Position numbers and translations under genes: made by a program | In this document: piece by piece, positions 12,060 to 26,419 of the stretch | How positions within the stretch are numbered: the stretch's first letter is position 1 | How the letters are laid out: every line of letters starts with the position of its first letter | Notes under the pieces: generated by a model | The model's input: the letters and a program-made list of their open reading frames with translations, nothing else | Told to the model about the DNA's origin: nothing | The model's database searches: none | Assembly: GCF_052324685.1 (NCBI RefSeq) | Contig: NC_135221.1 | Location: 6,215,208-6,279,207 of the forward strand | From: Brachyhypopomus gauderio | Taxonomy: Eukaryota; Chordata; Actinopteri; Gymnotiformes; Hypopomidae | DNA length: 64,000 nucleotides | Reading direction: 5' to 3'

Positions 12060-13385
12060 GGAGAGCAGTACTATCATCACAGTACCAGTACAATCACCCC
12101 AGTACTATCATCCCAGTACCAGTACAATCATCCCAGTACAATCATCCCAGTACTATCATCCCAATACCAGTACAATCATCCCAGTACTATCATCCCAATA
12201 CCAGTACAATCATCCCAATACCAGTACTATCATCCCAATACCAGTACAATCATCCCAATACTATCATCCCAATACCAGTACAATCATCCCAATACTATCA
12301 TCCCAGTACCAGTACAATCATCCCAGTACTATCATCCCAATACCAGTACAGTCATCCCAGTACTATCATCCCAGTACCAGTACAATCATCCCAGTACTAT
12401 CATCCCAATACCAGTACAATCATCCCAGTACTATCATCCCAATACCAGTACAGTCATCCCAGTACTATCATCCCAATACCAGTACAGTCATCCCAGTACT
12501 ATCATCCCAGTACCAGTACAATCATCCCAGTACTATCATCCCAATACCAGTACAGTCATCCCAGTACTATCATCCCAATACCAGTACAGTCATCCCAGTA
12601 CTATCATCCCAGTACCAGTACAATCATCCCAGTACTATCATCCCAATACCAGTACAATCATCCCAGTACTATCATCCCAATACCAGTACAATCATCCCAA
12701 TACCAGTACAATCATCCCAATACTATCATCCCAATACCAGTACAATCATCCCAATACTATCATCCCAGTACCAGTACAATCATCCCAGTACTATCATCCC
12801 AATACTAGTACAATCATCCCAATATTATCATCCCAATACCAATACTATCATCCCAGTACCAGTACAATCATCCCAATACTATCATTCCAGTACTATCATC
12901 CCAGTACTATCATCCCAGTACTGTCAACCCAGTACTATCATCCCATTACCAATACAATCATCCCAGTACCAGTACAATCATCCCAATACTATCATCCCAG
13001 TACTGTCAACCCAGTACTATCATCCCATTACCAGTACAATCATCCCAGTACCAGTACAATCATCCCAATACTATCATCCCAATACCAGTACAATCACCCC
13101 AGTACAATCATCCCAATACCAGTACAATCATCCCAGTACTATCATCCCAATACCAGTGCAATCATCCCAGTACAATCATCCCAATACCAGTACAATCATC
13201 CCAGTACTATCATCCCAATACCAGTACAATCATCCCAGTACTATCATCCCAGTACCAGTACAATCATCCCAGTACTATCATCCCAATACCAGTACTATCA
13301 TCCTAATACTGTCACCCCAGTACTATCATCCCAGTACTAGTACAATCATCCCAATATTATCATCCCAGTACGATCATCCCAATCA
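12060..13385. repeat. 1.3-kb minisatellite with 14- and 20-bp units
   Basis: Tandem units built from CAGTACTATCATCC (14 bases) and CAATACCAGTACAATCATCC (20 bases, i.e. the 14-mer plus a six-base CCAATA or CCAGTA insertion). They are mixed in irregular order for about 1.3 kb. No stop occurs in one plus frame, so a 432-residue SQYQYNHPST-like frame is open. The lack of any non-repeat protein domain and the two-length unit structure mark it as satellite DNA. A/G transitions at one position (CAATAC versus CAGTAC) are the main variation. Confidence 0.96.
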
Positions 13386-16106
13386 CCCAGTCCAGCTCCT
13401 TCAGAACTGGAGCCTCCTTCACGATTCACTCTTCCATGCTGAAGGACAAGAGTACCCCCCCCACCCCCCTCCCACAGCAACAGGCGTTGGCTCTGTGCCA
13501 GCCCCACGTACCTGCTCCTTGTTATGTATGCACAGCGTGCACTCAGGGTCCATACAGTACCAACCACGCAGAGGCGTTTAGTGCCTTTCATAGCCACACA
13601 CTGCAACAAAGACCTGCCTGCTTTGCATCAGGGTGCATTCTGGGATCCCCATTTGGATCAGGTTCCCTGGGTAAGGACCAGGCACCATGAACCTGTTGGA
13701 TGGTGAGAATAAGGTGTCCCAGTGTGGGTCTTCTTGAGTCTGTGCAGATCTCTTGCTAGTCATGTCTGCTGACCTTAAAGGAAAAGAAATCCTGCTAATG
13801 TGGTTTTATCTACCAAACGTGAAGATCACAGCATAGCAACATCTAGGTTTACGTGTTTAGTTAGAGTTTAGTGATATTACAGAAGCCTAAGCATGGTTGT
13901 TATAATACACTGAGATGATGATGATGATGATGATGATGAAGGAGAAAAATCACCACCGTTATCCTCAAATTTTGGGGGGTTCTGTAGATGTTAGTTGGCC
14001 ATTATTTTTTTTACTGTTAGTTAGGTATTTGAATTCAAATTACCCAGCATGTTGTGTTTAGTACATAAACATTTATTTCTGCCTGTCACACCTAGTGTGT
14101 GATTAAGTGAGATGTGAGTACTTAATGTAGTGTTGGTGCCTCTGTTTACCTAATCATGACCGCGAGTCTAGAAACGTTCTGTGTAATTTGCAGAGTCATT
14201 TTCTTTATATGATTCTTTGAGGTGATCTTACAAATACCAGTTCGAATTTTGCCACTGAATTGCCTATTTAATATTGCATCTTTTTATTCGCACACATACA
14301 CACAACTATATACACACATACACACAACTATATAGCCTAACCTTGAGCAGAGATGATGGATTTTCTTAATGCAGAATGAGTTGCACATCAGTTGGAACAG
14401 ACACAAGTAATATGTCTTCTCATACGTCAACATAATATGCCTATCCTTTTTAAACAGCTCAACTGATCAAAAGCCATGATTTTACTTTCTATTCATTCAC
14501 ACGTAACGCTACCCACATCTTATTCAGCATCGACTTAGAATCCATTTTTAGCTGTTCCCAAAACACGTTACTGTCAAGGGCCCATTTCAGAACTCGCGTA
14601 ATTACTCATTCTAATGTACAAACACGCACATTTACTTCTGCCGCTATCGGGCCGCTATCGACACTGGCGTGTTCTGCTGATCCAGTGGTCGAGTCCCTGC
14701 CGCCTCCAGCGGACCTCGTGCCGCCGGGTCCCTGTGCGCGCGCTCTGGCCTTCTGGGAACGCGACTCCGGCCCCTGCGCTCAGCGGTAAAAATGTCCGTT
14801 AAAGGTGTCCGTCCCTGCTCGGTATCCCTCCGCTCTTGCGCACAGCGAGAAACGGGTCCTACGGAACACGGCGCTCCGTGTTAGGCCAACATACAACCGC
14901 CTGCAGACGGTACACTCGCGCCTAAGTGCACATGTTCCATGCAGAGGTTTGTTACCGTCATCATGCAAGCTAAAAACGTTACCACAACAACATGGAAATA
15001 CAGCCTATTAATACACTTGTATTATAACTTTTCTAAATGGTCAGGTTTCCATTTGACAGTTGCTGTATTGCAGAAGGAGCAAAATGTGAAGTCTGTTTAT
15101 GAATCAGAACTTATGTACTTAGTGAGACCATAAGAACTGAAAATCTTTGATGAAACTTTGATGAAATCTTCCTGTCTAACTAAGGCAAATTCAGCTTCTG
15201 GGTAAATCCTTTCAGGTAGACAAGTAACTTTGGCTATTGCTTTCGACTAAATATCTAAAGTCAAATTAATTTATATATTTTTACAAAGCACAGATGCACC
15301 GTGTTTTACAAATGTATGGGTCCAGATCACTAAACTGCAAACTAGAGGCGAATTTGGCAAGAAAAAACCCCCATGTACAGAACTGTGGGACAAAGCTTGG
15401 GTTGACCAGGACTCGTGAGGGAGCCCTCCACTGGATGGCCAAGGTAGAGGCCAGCACAGCGTCTGGGAGCCCCAGCCCTGGCCTGAACTCCCTCTCTCCA
15501 TCACACATAATAACCTCCATAACATGGAGAACAGCAGGCAGTGTGCGTAGCGTTTGATGGGGTCGGTCTGGGAGTGACGGGGCCTCGTCTTGGGAAGCGA
15601 CTTTGAGCGCTGGGATTGGCAGTACGTAGGGTGTGCGGCGACGTTATCTTTAACAGCTTTAAGAGTCTGCACTGATGGATGCATTTTGGCTCAAGGCAGC
15701 CTGGAACAGAGTGGAATAGCAGGAGCAGAACGTCCTCCTCCCGACAGACGTGTGTGTCACGGCATACCTCCAAAAACTGTTGTGTCTGGGATCAAAATGA
15801 GGGGGTGGGGGGGGTGTGGGGGTGTGGAGGATGGGGTATTTATTTATTTATTTTGGCCCCTTTTTGCATCCAGAAGTTTATTTTTAAAGTGTCTTTAGTA
15901 CATAAGTAGGAAGCAGTTTGAAAGTTTGCTCTTAGCATGGTGAGTGTCATGTGTGCTCCAAGCCACCATCATTCTGCAGAGAACTGTGTGAAATTGCCTG
16001 TCATTAGCTCCCATGAAGATGTCTGCCTGACCCCTTCAACTCACAGCCCAAACACCACTTCCCTTTCCTACACACTCCTGTTTGAACACTGAATAGATAG
16101 GGTCTG
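13386..16106. other. no gene supported; (GAT)n and a CpG-rich patch
   Basis: Contains a (GAT)n at about 13914-13939, a CpG-dense stretch at about 14640-14930 and otherwise AT-rich sequence. I could not identify exons with matching splice sites or a protein family. Confidence 0.45.
14640..14930. promoter_or_regulatory. CpG-rich patch, possible promoter or first exon
   Basis: Many CpG dinucleotides in about 290 bases (for example GTGCGCGCGCTC) within an AT-rich neighbourhood. Vertebrate CpG islands commonly mark transcription starts, but no coding start here could be tied to a known protein, so the role is inferred from composition alone. Confidence 0.3.
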
Positions 16107-16131
16107 AATGTTCTCTCGCTCTCTCTCTCTT

Positions 16132-16179
<48 letters not shown>
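16107..16179. repeat. (CT)n microsatellite
   Basis: CT repeat with a few TTT interruptions. Confidence 0.93.
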
Positions 16180-16186
<7 letters not shown>

Positions 16187-16452
16187 ACGAATTCTCTACT
16201 CATTCACACAGGTCTGATGTACCTGTTCGACATGCTGTCGCCTAGCAACCTATTGTCTGCTCACAGCTGTCTATCATTAGCCAGAATGGCTTCCCATCTC
16301 AGAGCCTGGATCCCACATGAGAATACATTCTGACATAAATACGTTTCTGCTCTTCCTTTTGCTCGTACAGAAATGCTACGAACATCTGCGTTTTTGACTC
16401 GCTGTCTATGAACCAACACACTGGTGCCTTCAGGTGGTGCTAGACAATCAGC

Positions 16453-16505
<53 letters not shown>
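16453..16505. repeat. compound (AT)n(GT)n microsatellite
   Basis: An alternating AT run passes directly into a GT run, making an alternating purine-pyrimidine tract of about 53 bases. Confidence 0.95.
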
Positions 16506-16508
<3 letters not shown>

Positions 16509-19500
16509 TTGTGATTAACAACATACTGGGCAAAAAAAAAAAAAAAACTCAGTTAAAGTGTTTACAAGTGTTTGGATGGAAGTCAGATGAAGAGGGAATG
16601 CTCACTCTGCTCCTGTGTGTGTGTTTCCTCTGGGTGTTCAGTTTAACAACTGTTCCTGGGTCAGATCCTGGCCTTTTTGCTCAATGGCCATAGGGTTGCT
16701 GTTGTTTTCAACATGCCAAAATAGGACACGACTGTTCCATTAGACTCATCGCTAATGTGTCTTCCACCTGTACTCTGTATTTAATGTTTCTTGCTGACTT
16801 TTGGTTGGCCTAATATGGCCAGTGGGAGGGGGGAGTAAGAACAAACAAACTGAAGATGATCTCACACGATTTGGGAGAATATTGCAAAACAAATCTAAGT
16901 AATGGACAAACAGAAGTCAAAACATGACATTCAGGCCTAAAACTGCTCTGTGGGATGGCAACGCTACATGGGCAGTGTTAACAGAACATTATGAACATTA
17001 CACAGCACAGTGAACTGGAAAGACAGGCAAGAAATGTAGGTCTGCTCATGGAGTCAGTACAGCTTGAGAGACCGATGCATATCTCTCCTAAACTCCAAAT
17101 AAATTTGTCATTTAGAGCATCCATTACTTTTTTCAGACCATGAATAATGCAAAGGAAACACAATCATGTTGATTTTTAAACACACTGTCTAAGGAAGCGT
17201 TCAGACATCAGGATCTGGTGTAGTGATGTCGATATTCAGTGTTCAGTTGCGTCAGTGTCCCAGGGTGTTAGTTGCATACTCTCAACCAGGCGTTCACCCT
17301 GCTCGTTAAATATGGTTTGGTTCAGGTGATCACCTCATCAGTACTTCATTAAGTAGAATGAGAGGTGGCTGTGGTAATTCAGCAGAGGCTGTAATGTTAT
17401 GTCTGCCTTACGAGTATGGAGTCGTCTTGTTTTTATTTAGCACTGTATATTAATTCGAACCTTAATTCAAAGGCAACACAGTTAGGGTGTTTACATGAGA
17501 GCTTAATTAATCAAATTATTACCCTAATCTGATTATCAGAGTTTGTAAAAGTGCATGTAAAAGCATTAATAGGTTCAGACAGTGGGAGTTGTATGTATTG
17601 GGTAGGACAGTTGTGTACTTGACGCTGAGGTAATAGTCCCATCTTAAAAATCAGAGGATCAGCTTTAGTTTTTCCTTCTTGATTCCGTATATTCAGGGAA
17701 AAATAACTATTTTAGTCCACGGTAAATTGATTGTTGAGTAAATTGTTGTCGAGCTCATTTTCCAAAGTGAGTCTTTAACATATGCTGAAAGGGCTAAATT
17801 GTGGAAACAGCTTTTTCCAGTATTTTGAATGATTGTAGACAATAGGAAAACTCAGCTAGTCTGGGAAAATGTGAAAGCTGTAGGCTACCCAATGCAGTTT
17901 CTGCATCTAATGACTGACAAGAACATTCTAGAAGTCACTCAGATTCACTGTTTTCTGCATCACATGAGCAATGGATATATGATGATATATGATTTGCGTC
18001 CCCCATTACTGTGACGGGTGTCTGTGTTGGCAGACACACGTCTAGCTAGCAGACAAGCTTCTGTCCATGTGTTCCCAACAGAAGTGAAAGCACCTTTTAC
18101 AGAGTACCGCTGTCCTTGAAAGCAATTGATTTAGCTCGTTCTATTACGTTAAATAATGACTCAGCATCTTCCATGCATATGTTTCAACAGCGACCCCTTG
18201 GTATGTTTATTCACTTATCAAACACATTAACTATCTAGTAACTGTACAAGGGGAAATCACGAACAATTATAAAATTATCATTCATCAAGCATGCTATACG
18301 GATCTCATATACTTAAAGGAATGGTTCTGCAAAATATGTAATAAAGAAAGGCTTGTTTTTTTTAGCTGTACAGTGTAGCAACAAGACCAATGTAGCTAAC
18401 AGGTATAACCATTTTCACTCCAGATCTAATCTTCCAAATAGGAGGAATAGGGAAACTTGTCTTTACAAATTTAGATTCAAAGTGGAACTACATTATCTGT
18501 CCTCTGTGTCCTTTGCTGTCTTGAGACGGAGACTGACCCACCTCTCCCAGAAGGCCTTGCAGCACCGTTCGTTACTGCAAGACACTTATTTAAATACTAA
18601 TCCCACAATGAGCTCTTAAAGAAAACTAACTTGCTGTGTAATTTGCTGGTGTAGTTAGTCAGAGTTCTATCATTGAATACCTGGCCTAATGTACCAGCAT
18701 ACGAACTACAGGAAGTAGCTCTGAACAAGAGCTTCTGCTAAATGCTGAAGACATCAAGATAAATATTGTAGTGTGTTGTGGTAAAAGCTTGCCTTCTTGA
18801 AGCTCGTGAACATTTTGCTCTTCATCTTCTTCCTGTCTCTCTTAGCCTCTCAGGTTGATGCCATATGGGTTGAGGGGAGCCAACCATATGTCAGAATTTA
18901 TACATCTAATGAATATTAATGAACACCAGGGCTCTGCAAATGAATGTGGGTGGTCTCAGTGAAATACATGGACATGCTTTTCAGAGGAAAAATCAATTTA
19001 ATTGTATTTCATGAGCCTTTGGGAAAAGCACAGAAATGTCTGAGGTAAAAAAAAGATAAAAAATAGCACCTTAAAAAAACAAGTGCCTACAGATCTAGTG
19101 AATGCCATAGGCCTGACAGACTGGGGACATTTGTGTTGATTATCTGGGTTCTTTCCACAGCAGACGCATGTTCATGAAACAGTTAAATTTCACGACTGTT
19201 AAGAAACACTTTCCTGTTGTTCAGCCTGATGTTTCCTCTCCTTGGTGACATCAACCAAGAGTTTGGTCTAGAACATAATAAAGATTTATTATCTCTGTTT
19301 TTCTTCCTCCAGTCTTACAAACAATTGTCAGACCATAACCAAATCAGCATAAATCTAATCTGTGATCAGCAAAAGTTTCAGTGTAGATTTTTCACATCAA
19401 TTGTTCAATTTACATAACATTCCCTACTAACAAATGGCTTAATAACTAACAGGCAACCTAGAGCCATTATTCTCAAGTACAGGATTATAGCAGAGTACTG

Positions 19501-21008
19501 TCTCACCCTCTCCCTGTCTCACCCTTTTCCTGTCTCACCCTCTCCCTGTCTCACCCTTTCCAACTCATTCTCTCTTTATCTCTCCTCTCCCTCCATCTCC
19601 CTCTCCCTTACTCTTTCCCTCTCTCTCACACTCCCTTTCCTTCTCACTCTCACTTTCCCTCCCTCTCTCCCTCCCTCCCTCTCTCTCTCTTTGCATCCTG
19701 GCATTATGTCGGATGCAGTTCTGGACAAATAAAGCAAGAAGCACTGATGACACTGCAGTCCAGATTTGGCTGCACGGCTGGTGCTGACTAGAGACAGAGA
19801 TGTTCCTCATTCCACACCAGCTGTATCTGCGTCTCTTCTCGGTTCAGTCCAGCCCTGAGCACTTTTCTGTCTGTGCTACTTTTCCCAGCGGTTCACTCTC
19901 ATCCAACTTCCATGACACTCTCTATACTCCATTTTGCACAGATTATGAATATCACTCGCACAAAGGTGAGAGGGCAGGTGAGGGTGGAGACATGAACATG
20001 CATCTTAAGAGTGATTTACCCACATAATATTGTACAAAACTAGAGTTCAGTGCCTTTGGGGCAGAAAATGACCATGTCTAATGTACTTATAAAAATTAGG
20101 ACATTGAGACCTTGAGTTTCAAAGAGATCATCATACAAACGTAGGGGTCTCATTAATTTTTAGATTTGTGGCCCAGACTCCCACAAACCCTGTGGCATTA
20201 CAGATAAGAGGGTTCTATAGATGAGCTGGGTAAACGGTCACCTCAGCATTCAGTTACATCCCACGGTGGGGAAGAGCTCAACACGCCAGAAGCTTCCACT
20301 TCTATTACGGCGTCCTAGAGGCAGGCGGGGCAGAGCGAGCTCAGACTGCACCACTGCAGGAAGCCGCCTCAGACACCTGTGGTGTTCAAGCCAAAGGACT
20401 GGTCCAAAGAGCTGCTTTAACAAACACACAGCTAACGTAGGAAGAGAATGAGGAGGAGGAGGAGAAGATCGGTGATTGCACCAGAGGGGTTGTCAGGAGA
20501 AGAACACGGTTTAATGTTGGTTTCCATGGTAGAATAGGAGAACCACTTATATCTGACCTTAAGAGTGTCCAGGGAATATAAAACACTATTGTGTTTACAC
20601 ATGTTTGTCAAGATCATTACTATAATACAATGTCTTTGGTGGTAGTTTTGCCCTATGGCTATGATTTGTCTGAAAATGATTATCACTGATGTCCAAGAGC
20701 GCTTGGTCCTGTCATCGTGTGTGTCGTGGTGATTATCAGACACACAAACACGCAGCATTGCACTTGGAAGTTCCATACAGCTGCTGGTGACTGGCCCCGT
20801 TTCTCAGAGCCACAGGTCGCATGACTCAGCAGGGTGAGGAACCTCCCGTCACTGTAAGCAGAAGAGATGCATTATGGGACGATGGCCATTCTCCTCACCT
20901 GCCCTTTCATTCCGCTCACAAATTCAATTTTCATTGGATGGTCCCCAGCTTTCAGAACACAATGGAAAGCCAACGTCAAGGACACGTACGCTCAGACAGA
21001 TGCACACG
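16506..21008. other. no gene supported
   Basis: AT-rich unique-looking sequence with a CT/CCCT-rich tract at about 19500-19690. I found no exon, RNA gene or transposon terminus that I would defend. Confidence 0.45.

Positions 21009-21097
<89 letters not shown>
21009..21097. repeat. (CA)n microsatellite
   Basis: About 89 bases of uninterrupted CA. Confidence 0.97.
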
Positions 21098-21099
<2 letters not shown>

Positions 21100-21559
21100 G
21101 CTCCTCTCAGTCTGCCTTCTCTATAAGATATGCTTTATGTAATTTCATTACTGCAATGAAAGGTTGAGAAGAAAGTGACTGTACATACTTAATCTCTCAT
21201 AATACTTGTGTGTTTTGATGTTTCATCCTCGTGTTGCTTTTGACACATCAGACATAATTCTTCTGGATCCTGATCATTCCCATGTGATATTGTGAAAAGG
21301 ATATTGCCGTGTGTTCTACCGGGGAGCTCGTTCTCATGTCAAACGTCACTGCTGAGAAATGACCTCATCACTGGCCCAATCTTTCTCACCTCATTTCTAT
21401 GATAAATGCAACACTTTCTATGTCTCTCAGTCAGATAAGGATAGAATCCTACCACACGAAACGCTATCCATTTAAAACCGTGGCCTAAAAAACCGAGCAC
21501 GCTTTGTCACGAGGAGCTCAAGTAAAACACGAGACCTAAACGTTAAGCGTGTCCTGATT

Positions 21560-21850
21560 CACCACCAAACAGGTGGATCCGCATGGCGCGTCCCGGGGAC
21601 GTTTGGCAGCGTTACCCTCGCATTAGTATTCGGGCTCTCGCGCTGTGTTCATTAACGGTGTGAGCTCGTGCATATGCCAACGCAGCTGCCAAGTGCACGT
21701 TTTCACACGGCTCCGTCGCACAGTGTCACCAAACTATTTGCCGGAGTCCTGCTCCCAGCACGGCCGCGCTACCGTCGGCGGACACGTGGGTGTCTCTGTC
21801 TTCATCAACGAGGGAGGTGCGCGTGCCAGTGGTCCTCTCTGAACGCGGGG
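21560..21850. promoter_or_regulatory. CpG-rich patch without an assigned gene
   Basis: Dense CpG (GCATGGCGCGTCCCGGGG, CACGGCCGCGCTACC) in an AT-rich context. It could be a promoter or a conserved regulatory element. No start codon or exon could be linked to a known product. Confidence 0.3.
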
Positions 21851-24020
21851 TTTCGAAGACACGTTTTTATTGAGGAGAGTAATGACGGGTGTTACTTCTG
21901 CACGAGGCTGACGTTAATGATATAAATGTATATGACGCTTGCATATAGATGTCGCTAACCAAAATAAAGCATCGGTTGTAATTTCACAGAATGAGTAAAA
22001 TAAAGCTGGATACCTTATCTTTCCCAACACTAATAATTGGTGTTGTATCCAGTTAGGGGTTATTTGAGGTGACAAGGAGGAAATGTTTTATACTCAAAGT
22101 CCATTTTTCAGAGTGACATCGCCTTCTATACAGTATGAAGTCATTTTGCCTGAAGCGTCGTTATTGATGTTGTTATTTACCTTGGCGGGATTAATTCCAT
22201 TAGGGCGAGAGGGTCGGATATGAGATGACGCTGTCATTTCTGTTTAGTTCATCACTGGCAGAAGACAAAGTGCACTCTGTTGCAGAGCACGCGCCAAAAC
22301 AACCTCTCCAACGTCTAATTATTGCAGATGACTTAATGGAAAACTTCAGCTTAGGTGCAAGACATTCAAACTAGGTCATCACAGTCACGCGTAACAAGGC
22401 TTGGTGTTCATCCACGCGTAATTTGAGATGCTGTGATTTAACGGAGGCCCGGTGCTTAGAAACCACACAATATGAAATAATACAATGTGTTGGCTGTTAC
22501 GCACAGCCAGCAGACACACACAATATTGCTTTCCTACCCAAATAATAAATTATTTCTTTGCACTGCTTATGTTACACAATTTATTCATAATACAAAAGTG
22601 CCACACATCCCCCAGGGCAGAAATATGGAATCGCACGTTTCAGAGAAGCCGAGGTCAGAAAATCTATTGCTGCAAGCATCCGCCCCAGAGTGTCCGACGC
22701 AGTTCGGATCGATCGACATTCTCAACTACAAAAGAAATAGATCAATGTCTAGGGGAGTCAGATTGTGCGTTTTTACCTTTTGTGGCTAATGTCATAGTGA
22801 TGGTTTCCCGTGCTTAGTTATGCTGTACGAACTTACCTCGTCAGTGTCTCAGGAGGTAAGAACACACCGAGCGTTATCAGTGATCTCACATATTGATCTC
22901 ACATACACCTCTGGTAAGGTTTGGGCTGCGTCCTATTTAGTCCTATTTGTCTATACTCCAAGGAAGGCTATGATAAAATACTACAATATCAGAATATCAA
23001 AACTGCAAAAGCTTTCACATTATGTTAAAAAGTGGCGCAAACTGATTGATAGAAACTTATTTTGTTGTGTGACTATAAGAAATAGAAGCATATAGCAAAA
23101 ATCTTAACCTCAACAATCTTAACCAGAAATCATTTCAATTTGGTATCAAATCTGTACGCAATCAGCGTATAATCGACCAAAGTGGAAAAAATAAACACTG
23201 TTCCCCGTTGCCTGGCTTATCATGAGACGTGAGTCAACTTCATCATCAGATTCCTCGGAGATGACAAAAACCTGGGCCGTGATCTCCATAAGCAGGAAAT
23301 GTACTCTCGAGGATGCCGTTTAGGTGCGTTCAATCAACCTGTGGCGCGTGTCGACTCCCCTCGTGCTATGTTGGTTAACAGACGAGCGCTCTCCATGGTG
23401 CTGAAGCTCTTCTTGTTTGTGAAATGGAGTGATAGTGATCTGGGCGGCTTGGCCATCGCAGTGTGTTCAGGTCCACGTCAGCTGAAGCATGTGGCTCACG
23501 GTCTGAACGCATTTAAGTCACTATAGTGCATACTAGTGCATAGTGCATACTCTCCTCAGATGTAACGTGCCAGGAAGTCAGTGTTTGGTGTTGAGTCATT
23601 TATATGAACTGTGTAACATATACACAGTGTGTGATGTGAGTAACTACTCAGAAACATTCAATTTGAGCCTCCAGCAGGTATAAACCAGAGAAGCATTATC
23701 AATATTTAAGGAAATCCACACATTCAGATCCCTCTATGCGGCGTTACGTTTACCTCCGTTCCTGTAACTGCAGGCTGTTTGTGTCCTGTTTCTGACCCCA
23801 GGTGCAGATGCTGGGGATCCAACAGTAGTGGTTGTTCAGGTGATAGAGAAGCTTTAATGAGATCAATCAGAGAGCAGTTTGCCTGCAGGTCTCTAGCTGC
23901 AGGTCTGGGTGATGGTGTCTGGGTTCCAGCTGACTGACAAGCTTAACTGCGTCTCGGTCTTTGCAGATTTTTCTCATCTTTTGCTAATATGACTGCATGT
24001 TTTTTTCTCTCATCATTTTC
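21851..24020. other. no gene supported
   Basis: AT-rich sequence with only short, domain-free open frames. I see no feature beyond ordinary unique-looking DNA. Confidence 0.4.
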
Positions 24021-24039
24021 TTCTGGTTCTTGCCAGAGG

Positions 24040-24720
24040 ACCTTCTGATCAGAGTTTCTCACAGATCTTCAGTGTTTCTCACAGATCTTCAATGCTTCTC
24101 ACAGATCTTCAGTGCAGTTCAAAGGCCTACGGTGGACACTGCAAAGACTGGATTCTGTGGTCAATGAGCAGTTTTAAGGTGGATTTGGAAGTAAGCTGTG
24201 GCTCATTGACCTGCTGGAAGATGCAGTTAAAACCAAGTCTTATCCTCTAACAGAAACAGTTCAAAAGTGTAATGCTATGAGTCCCAACATGAATACCAGG
24301 ACCTCAGGAAGAAAAATGGACCCACAGATTAGCCATCATATTTTATAGTGGGGTTTAGTTTTAGATTAGATTATACTAATTTTCAGAGCAAAATCAAAGT
24401 TCTGATGATATTGTGATATTGTGTCTTATTTGGGTCAATGTTAAAGATTCTCCATTTCAGTGTCTGGCAGTTTTTTTGTGAATATTGGATGTTGGTGTTG
24501 ATCAGGGAAGACTCCAAAAGACCTGTATTTTTTTAAAAGCTTAGCTCCATCTCTAATGGCTCAGAAGACCACTGTGCACTAATCGATTCTCTGTGCAAGA
24601 CCTGTGCTCTGTCTTTAACGTCTGGAGTTTGTCCAGAAGCAACCTTTACCTGTCTGCTCCACACAGACAAATGGATCTGTACATAATGAGTAGCTTTTAG
24701 CAGAGATCAATTTGGACTTT
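24040..24720 (-). pseudogene. degraded Tc1-like transposase remnant
   Basis: The minus strand between about 24290 and 24350 can be read as a decayed version of the Tc1-family stretch K-Y-G-G-G-S-V-x-x-W-G-C-F-S-S-R-G-P: a KYDG-like start, then SV, then a FFFL-like segment. The surrounding text (a 'lattice' of AAGACTGGATTCTGTGGTC, TGACCTGCTGGAAGATGCAG and TCTAATGGCTCAGAAGACC) resembles antisense Tc1 transposase coding sequence that I recognise from other fish copies. Stops and indels interrupt every frame and I could not find terminal inverted repeats, so the limits are approximate. A 23-base segment around TTTCTCACAGATCTTCA is repeated three times at 24051-24115. Confidence 0.45.
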
Positions 24721-26292
24721 CCATCATTGTCGTGGTCATATTCTTTTTAAGCACAAGAAAGGGCTGTATCCATACCTGCAGGAGACGGTCCAGAGAAAAG
24801 GCTGGTGATGCAGCACGGCACTTTGAAAGCACTTAGTCATGATTGCTTTCCAGGTCTGGGAATTAGTGCTTACCCTTAAAAGAGTGCTCAACTGGCCCAC
24901 GATCAGATTACTTTCATACGAGTGGATCTACAGTAATACTGGGTCCTTTTATGTCCTATAATCACTTTTAAAATGTCAACAGAGCATAATGATTCTTGCA
25001 TTAACTATGCATGTGTACTTCTAGATCTCGATTTTAAATATTGTATTTACAATTTTGATTGTCTTTGAATCAGAAGAACAGCAGGATCTTCTCAATCAAA
25101 TGTTTTGCTGATTTGTTTATTTTTGTATTTAATTTGTTTATTCATTTCTTTTTTTTTTTGCTGTTGCTGTTTATCATTGAAATTCTTTCAGTCTTTACAT
25201 AACAAGAATCAGTATTGACAATATGGCAGCACTTTTATAAATGCCATAAAACACCCATCAAACAACAAATTCAGGCTGAGTTACATCCACAGGGACCTCA
25301 GAATATTTTTATTGCTTAGACCAATCACCTGATCAGCCAAGGAAAAAAAAACATAATTGTTCCCACCGAAACAATTGATTTTTCCACTGTCAGCATTACT
25401 AATGGCTTTAATAGAGGTGATTATGAAGACTACACCTTCTTGTGTTTTGGCTCTTTCTTCGTCTTCTCCCACATCATTAAAGTCCTTTCAGATTTGTCAC
25501 TATATCAAACTTTCCCATCAACATTTCATTTACTTTTTATCTGTGTAATTTTTTCAAACTAATTTATTCTGTTCAGCTCGGGAGAACAAGCTTGTCCTCG
25601 TTCCACTGTGGATTCTTGGTTGTCAAATTGTTTTGAAAGAAGTCTTGAGACTTCGGCTTAAAGTAACTCTGATCCTAAATCTGCCTCCAACTCAGTGCAT
25701 GAAAATAAAGACAGTTCACGTCATTCAGTCCACGTCATTCAGTTCACATCAAGGAATGTCCTCCCATTTAAAACTGGACTGCACTGGACTGGATTTGAAC
25801 ACATATTTAGACCAAAAAAGGAGGAATTACAGGCTCAGGACCTTAAAAAGAGTTCTCCTGACACTAGCTGGCAAGCAAACCTCTGAATGTTGGCCCTAAA
25901 GTGATAAAGGTTTGATTAAATGTATCCTCTGAACCATAAATGATTTAACCTTTTTCCCCACTATTTTTCTCTCATCTTCAATACAGCCATGGGCTCTCCG
26001 TCACCTTTCAGATTGCCTAAACACTCTACATAATTTCCTGTTTTTTCTTCTCTTTCTTGAATCCTTAGCCACACACCACCCTCACACGGTGGACGTACAC
26101 CGGCCCTGTTGACTACGGCTGCTGCCTCTCTAGTGCGTGTGAAGTACGAAGGCTTTCATGTCTCCTGCCTTGGAGCAAAGAACCCAGTGTCTCCCCATGT
26201 GACCCCTTTCACTATCTCAATCTCCCCATCTCTGTCTACCACATCTCTTTCAGAAATCTCTATCCACTGGCCTGTTGGCCACTCCATAATGG

Positions 26293-26293
<1 letters not shown>
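24721..26293. other. no gene supported
   Basis: AT-rich sequence with short, unconvincing open frames. Nothing further is recognised. Confidence 0.4.

Positions 26294-26348
<55 letters not shown>
26294..26348. repeat. (GT)n microsatellite
   Basis: GT run of about 55 bases. Confidence 0.96.
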
Positions 26349-26349
<1 letters not shown>

Positions 26350-26419
26350 CTCTGCCTTCACCCTGTCTTGACCTCCAGGTTCCTCATATCCACCATAACC
26401 ACAACCGACCAATCAGGCG

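Noticed and set aside
12042..13340. 432-residue frame as a secreted or mucin-like protein
   Set aside because: Consists entirely of minisatellite units; no signal peptide, non-repeat domain or splice structure.
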